From contig PMIV01000261.1 of the NCBI GenBank assembly GCA_003158355.1, positions 1 through 8,068 of the forward strand: a stretch of DNA of 8,068 bases, written 5' to 3'. The notes beneath the pieces are model-generated. The model was not told the DNA's origin and ran no database searches. It saw nothing but the letters and a program-made list of their open reading frames with translations. Of the stretch, positions 7,192 through 8,068 are shown piece after piece (position 1 is the first letter of the stretch; each line of letters begins with the position of its first letter). The DNA comes from Anaerolineaceae bacterium (GTDB lineage: Bacteria; Chloroflexota; Anaerolineae; Anaerolineales; Anaerolineaceae). The position numbers and the translations under genes were made by a program.

Positions 7192-7226
7192 GCGTGGCCT
7201 GACCAAAGAATTTGGTCAGGCCACGC
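7192..7226 (-). promoter_or_regulatory. Intercistronic 16-bp hairpin between binding-protein and permease genes
   Basis: GCGTGGCCTGACCAAA (7192-7207) and its exact reverse complement (7211-7226) form a perfect 16-bp, GC-rich stem with a 3-base loop. It begins 19 bases after the stop of the binding-protein gene. On the minus strand the bases that follow (AGTTTGGTTGATT) are not a proper T-tract, so complete termination is unlikely. In other ABC importer operons, hairpins in this position protect the binding-protein mRNA and cause partial termination, giving more binding protein than permease. That role is inferred here. Confidence 0.7.
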
Positions 7227-7245
7227 GAGATCTATCTAAAATAAA

Positions 7246-8068
7246 TTAATTAGCAGATTTTTTGATGTCCAGACCAACGATGGAATCCCATTGATCTTTG
7301 ACTGCTGCACGGGCCTTGGTCAACTGGTCGCCACTTGGGACGACAGCGCTGTCAAGTAAGGCGGGATCGGGCAGTTTGGCTAACAGGTCGCTTGAAATAA
7401 CGCTGCGGCTTTTCAAGTCAGCTAAACGGGCAGGAGCACAATAACCTTTTACCCAACCCAGTTGTCCTTCATCCGAGTATAGATATTCTTCCCATAAGCG
7501 GGCAGCGGCTGGATGTGGAGCATAAGCGCTGATAGCCTGGTAGTAATATCCACCCCAGTTGACGTCAGTCGGGTAGACGATGGTGATGTTGGGGTTACCG
7601 GCGAAGTTGTCTTTGTTAGCGTTTGCGTTCCAACTCCACTGGAAGGTGATGGGGGTTTCACCCTTGGCAATCGGGCCGCTGTCAGCGATAAGGGGCAGCA
7701 GGTTGCCTTCGGTATTCAATTTCTTGAAGAAATCAAGTCCGGGTTGGATATTATCGAGGGAGCCACCGTTGGCCAAAGCTGCAGCATAGACGGATTGGGC
7801 AGCCTGGTTCGAGGCACGTGGGTCACCAGCTAATGCGACCTGACCCTTGTAGATCGGTTTTAACAAATCTTTGTAGGTGGCAGGCAGGGTCTTGACAACG
7901 TCGCTATTGATTTCAAGAACCATAACACCACTGTAATCAACGAAGTAATATCCATCGGGATCATTTGTACCTTTAATGGTATCCCAGGTAGCTACTTTGT
8001 AGGGTGTTAACAAATTTTGGCTCTTGGCAAGAGGACCATAAGCAGGGCCGATATCCAACACATCCGGA
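7246..8068 (-). CDS. ABC transporter solute-binding protein, probable 2-aminoethylphosphonate importer (PhnS-like); N-terminus beyond window
   Basis: The frame is open to the right edge, so this is the C-terminal 274 residues. The GTG at 8059-8061 is internal to the conserved DVLDIGPAYGPLAKSQNLL segment and is not the start. The export signal and probably 60-90 residues lie outside. The sequence resembles the periplasmic or lipoprotein binding proteins of the PotD/AfuA (family 1) class. It has the VDYSGVMVLEINSDVV hinge region, DLLKPIYKGQVALAGDPRASNQA, a tryptophan- and aromatic-rich ligand region (FQWSWNANANKDN, NWGGYYYQAIS) and the C-terminal helix PAAARLWEEYLYSDEGQLGWV. It would capture the substrate outside the membrane and deliver it to the two permeases. 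Phosphonate as the ligand is inferred from phnW and phnX in the same operon; an amino-organophosphonate or other small zwitterion is possible. Confidence 0.88.
   Translation of the reverse strand, partial: PDVLDIGPAYGPLAKSQNLLTPYKVATWDTIKGTNDPDGYYFVDYSGVMVLEINSDVVKTLPATYKDLLKPIYKGQVALAGDPRASNQAAQSVYAAALANGGSLDNIQPGLDFFKKLNTEGNLLPLIADSGPIAKGETPITFQWSWNANANKDNFAGNPNITIVYPTDVNWGGYYYQAISAYAPHPAAARLWEEYLYSDEGQLGWVKGYCAPARLADLKSRSVISSDLLAKLPDPALLDSAVVPSGDQLTKARAAVKDQWDSIVGLDIKKSAN

Noticed and set aside
6820..7206. Leftward 128-residue frame overlapping the first permease
   Set aside because: It is in another frame of the permease gene, lacks membrane segments or motifs, and would start inside the intercistronic hairpin.
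7192..7226. The hairpin as a full Rho-independent terminator that ends the binding-protein transcript
   Set aside because: There is no T-tract on the minus strand after the stem, and no promoter is visible between it and the permease gene, so read-through must occur.
8059..8061. GTG as the start of the solute-binding protein
   Set aside because: The frame stays open to the edge, and conserved residues (PD before VLDIGPAYG) precede it. A protein starting here would have no export signal.

Overview
The window reads as ordinary chromosome from a free-living bacterium. It has tightly packed operons, mid-range base composition and ATG/GTG starts, with no phage, transposon, CRISPR or RNA gene that I can see. 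The protein flavour would fit an environmental Chloroflexota (Anaerolineae-like) genome, but that is only an impression: no marker gene here fixes the taxonomy.

Left edge (1-231): the first 20 codons of a leftward bacterioferritin gene, with its ribosome binding site and a good sigma-70-type promoter. An AT-rich divergent spacer of about 170 bp follows. The rightward side of the spacer has a perfect TATAAT embedded in a near-perfect palindrome, so it probably holds an operator.

Rightward gene group (232-2314): three closely spaced genes. They encode an 87-residue helical protein of unknown function, a DinB-like four-helix protein with a His/HxxxH metal-site pattern, and a GTG-started, N-terminally short PLP enzyme of the alpha-oxoamine synthase (BioF/Kbl/HemA) family whose substrate is unknown.

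Convergent junction (2315-2410): a hairpin with an 11-bp stem. Its T-rich side faces the leftward operon, so it mainly terminates that operon, though it may work both ways.

Leftward operon (8068 to 2411): an extracellular solute-binding protein (N-terminus beyond the window), two ABC permeases, a PotA/FbpC-type ATPase, 2-aminoethylphosphonate:pyruvate transaminase (PhnW) and phosphonoacetaldehyde hydrolase (PhnX). Spacing is tight: a 4-bp ATGA overlap between the permeases, 12 bp before the ATPase, 15 bp before phnW and 2 bp before phnX. The likely role is to import 2-aminoethylphosphonate, move its amino group to pyruvate (giving alanine and phosphonoacetaldehyde), then cleave the C-P bond to release phosphate and acetaldehyde. 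The only sizeable gap is after the binding-protein gene. It contains a perfect 16-bp hairpin without a T-tract, a good candidate for setting a high binding-protein to permease expression ratio.

The PhnW and PhnX calls rest on intact catalytic motifs and are firm. The transporter's substrate is inferred from context. I do not see a clearly novel system. The best second looks are the palindromic promoter next to bacterioferritin, the divergent oxoamine synthase group, and the intercistronic hairpin.
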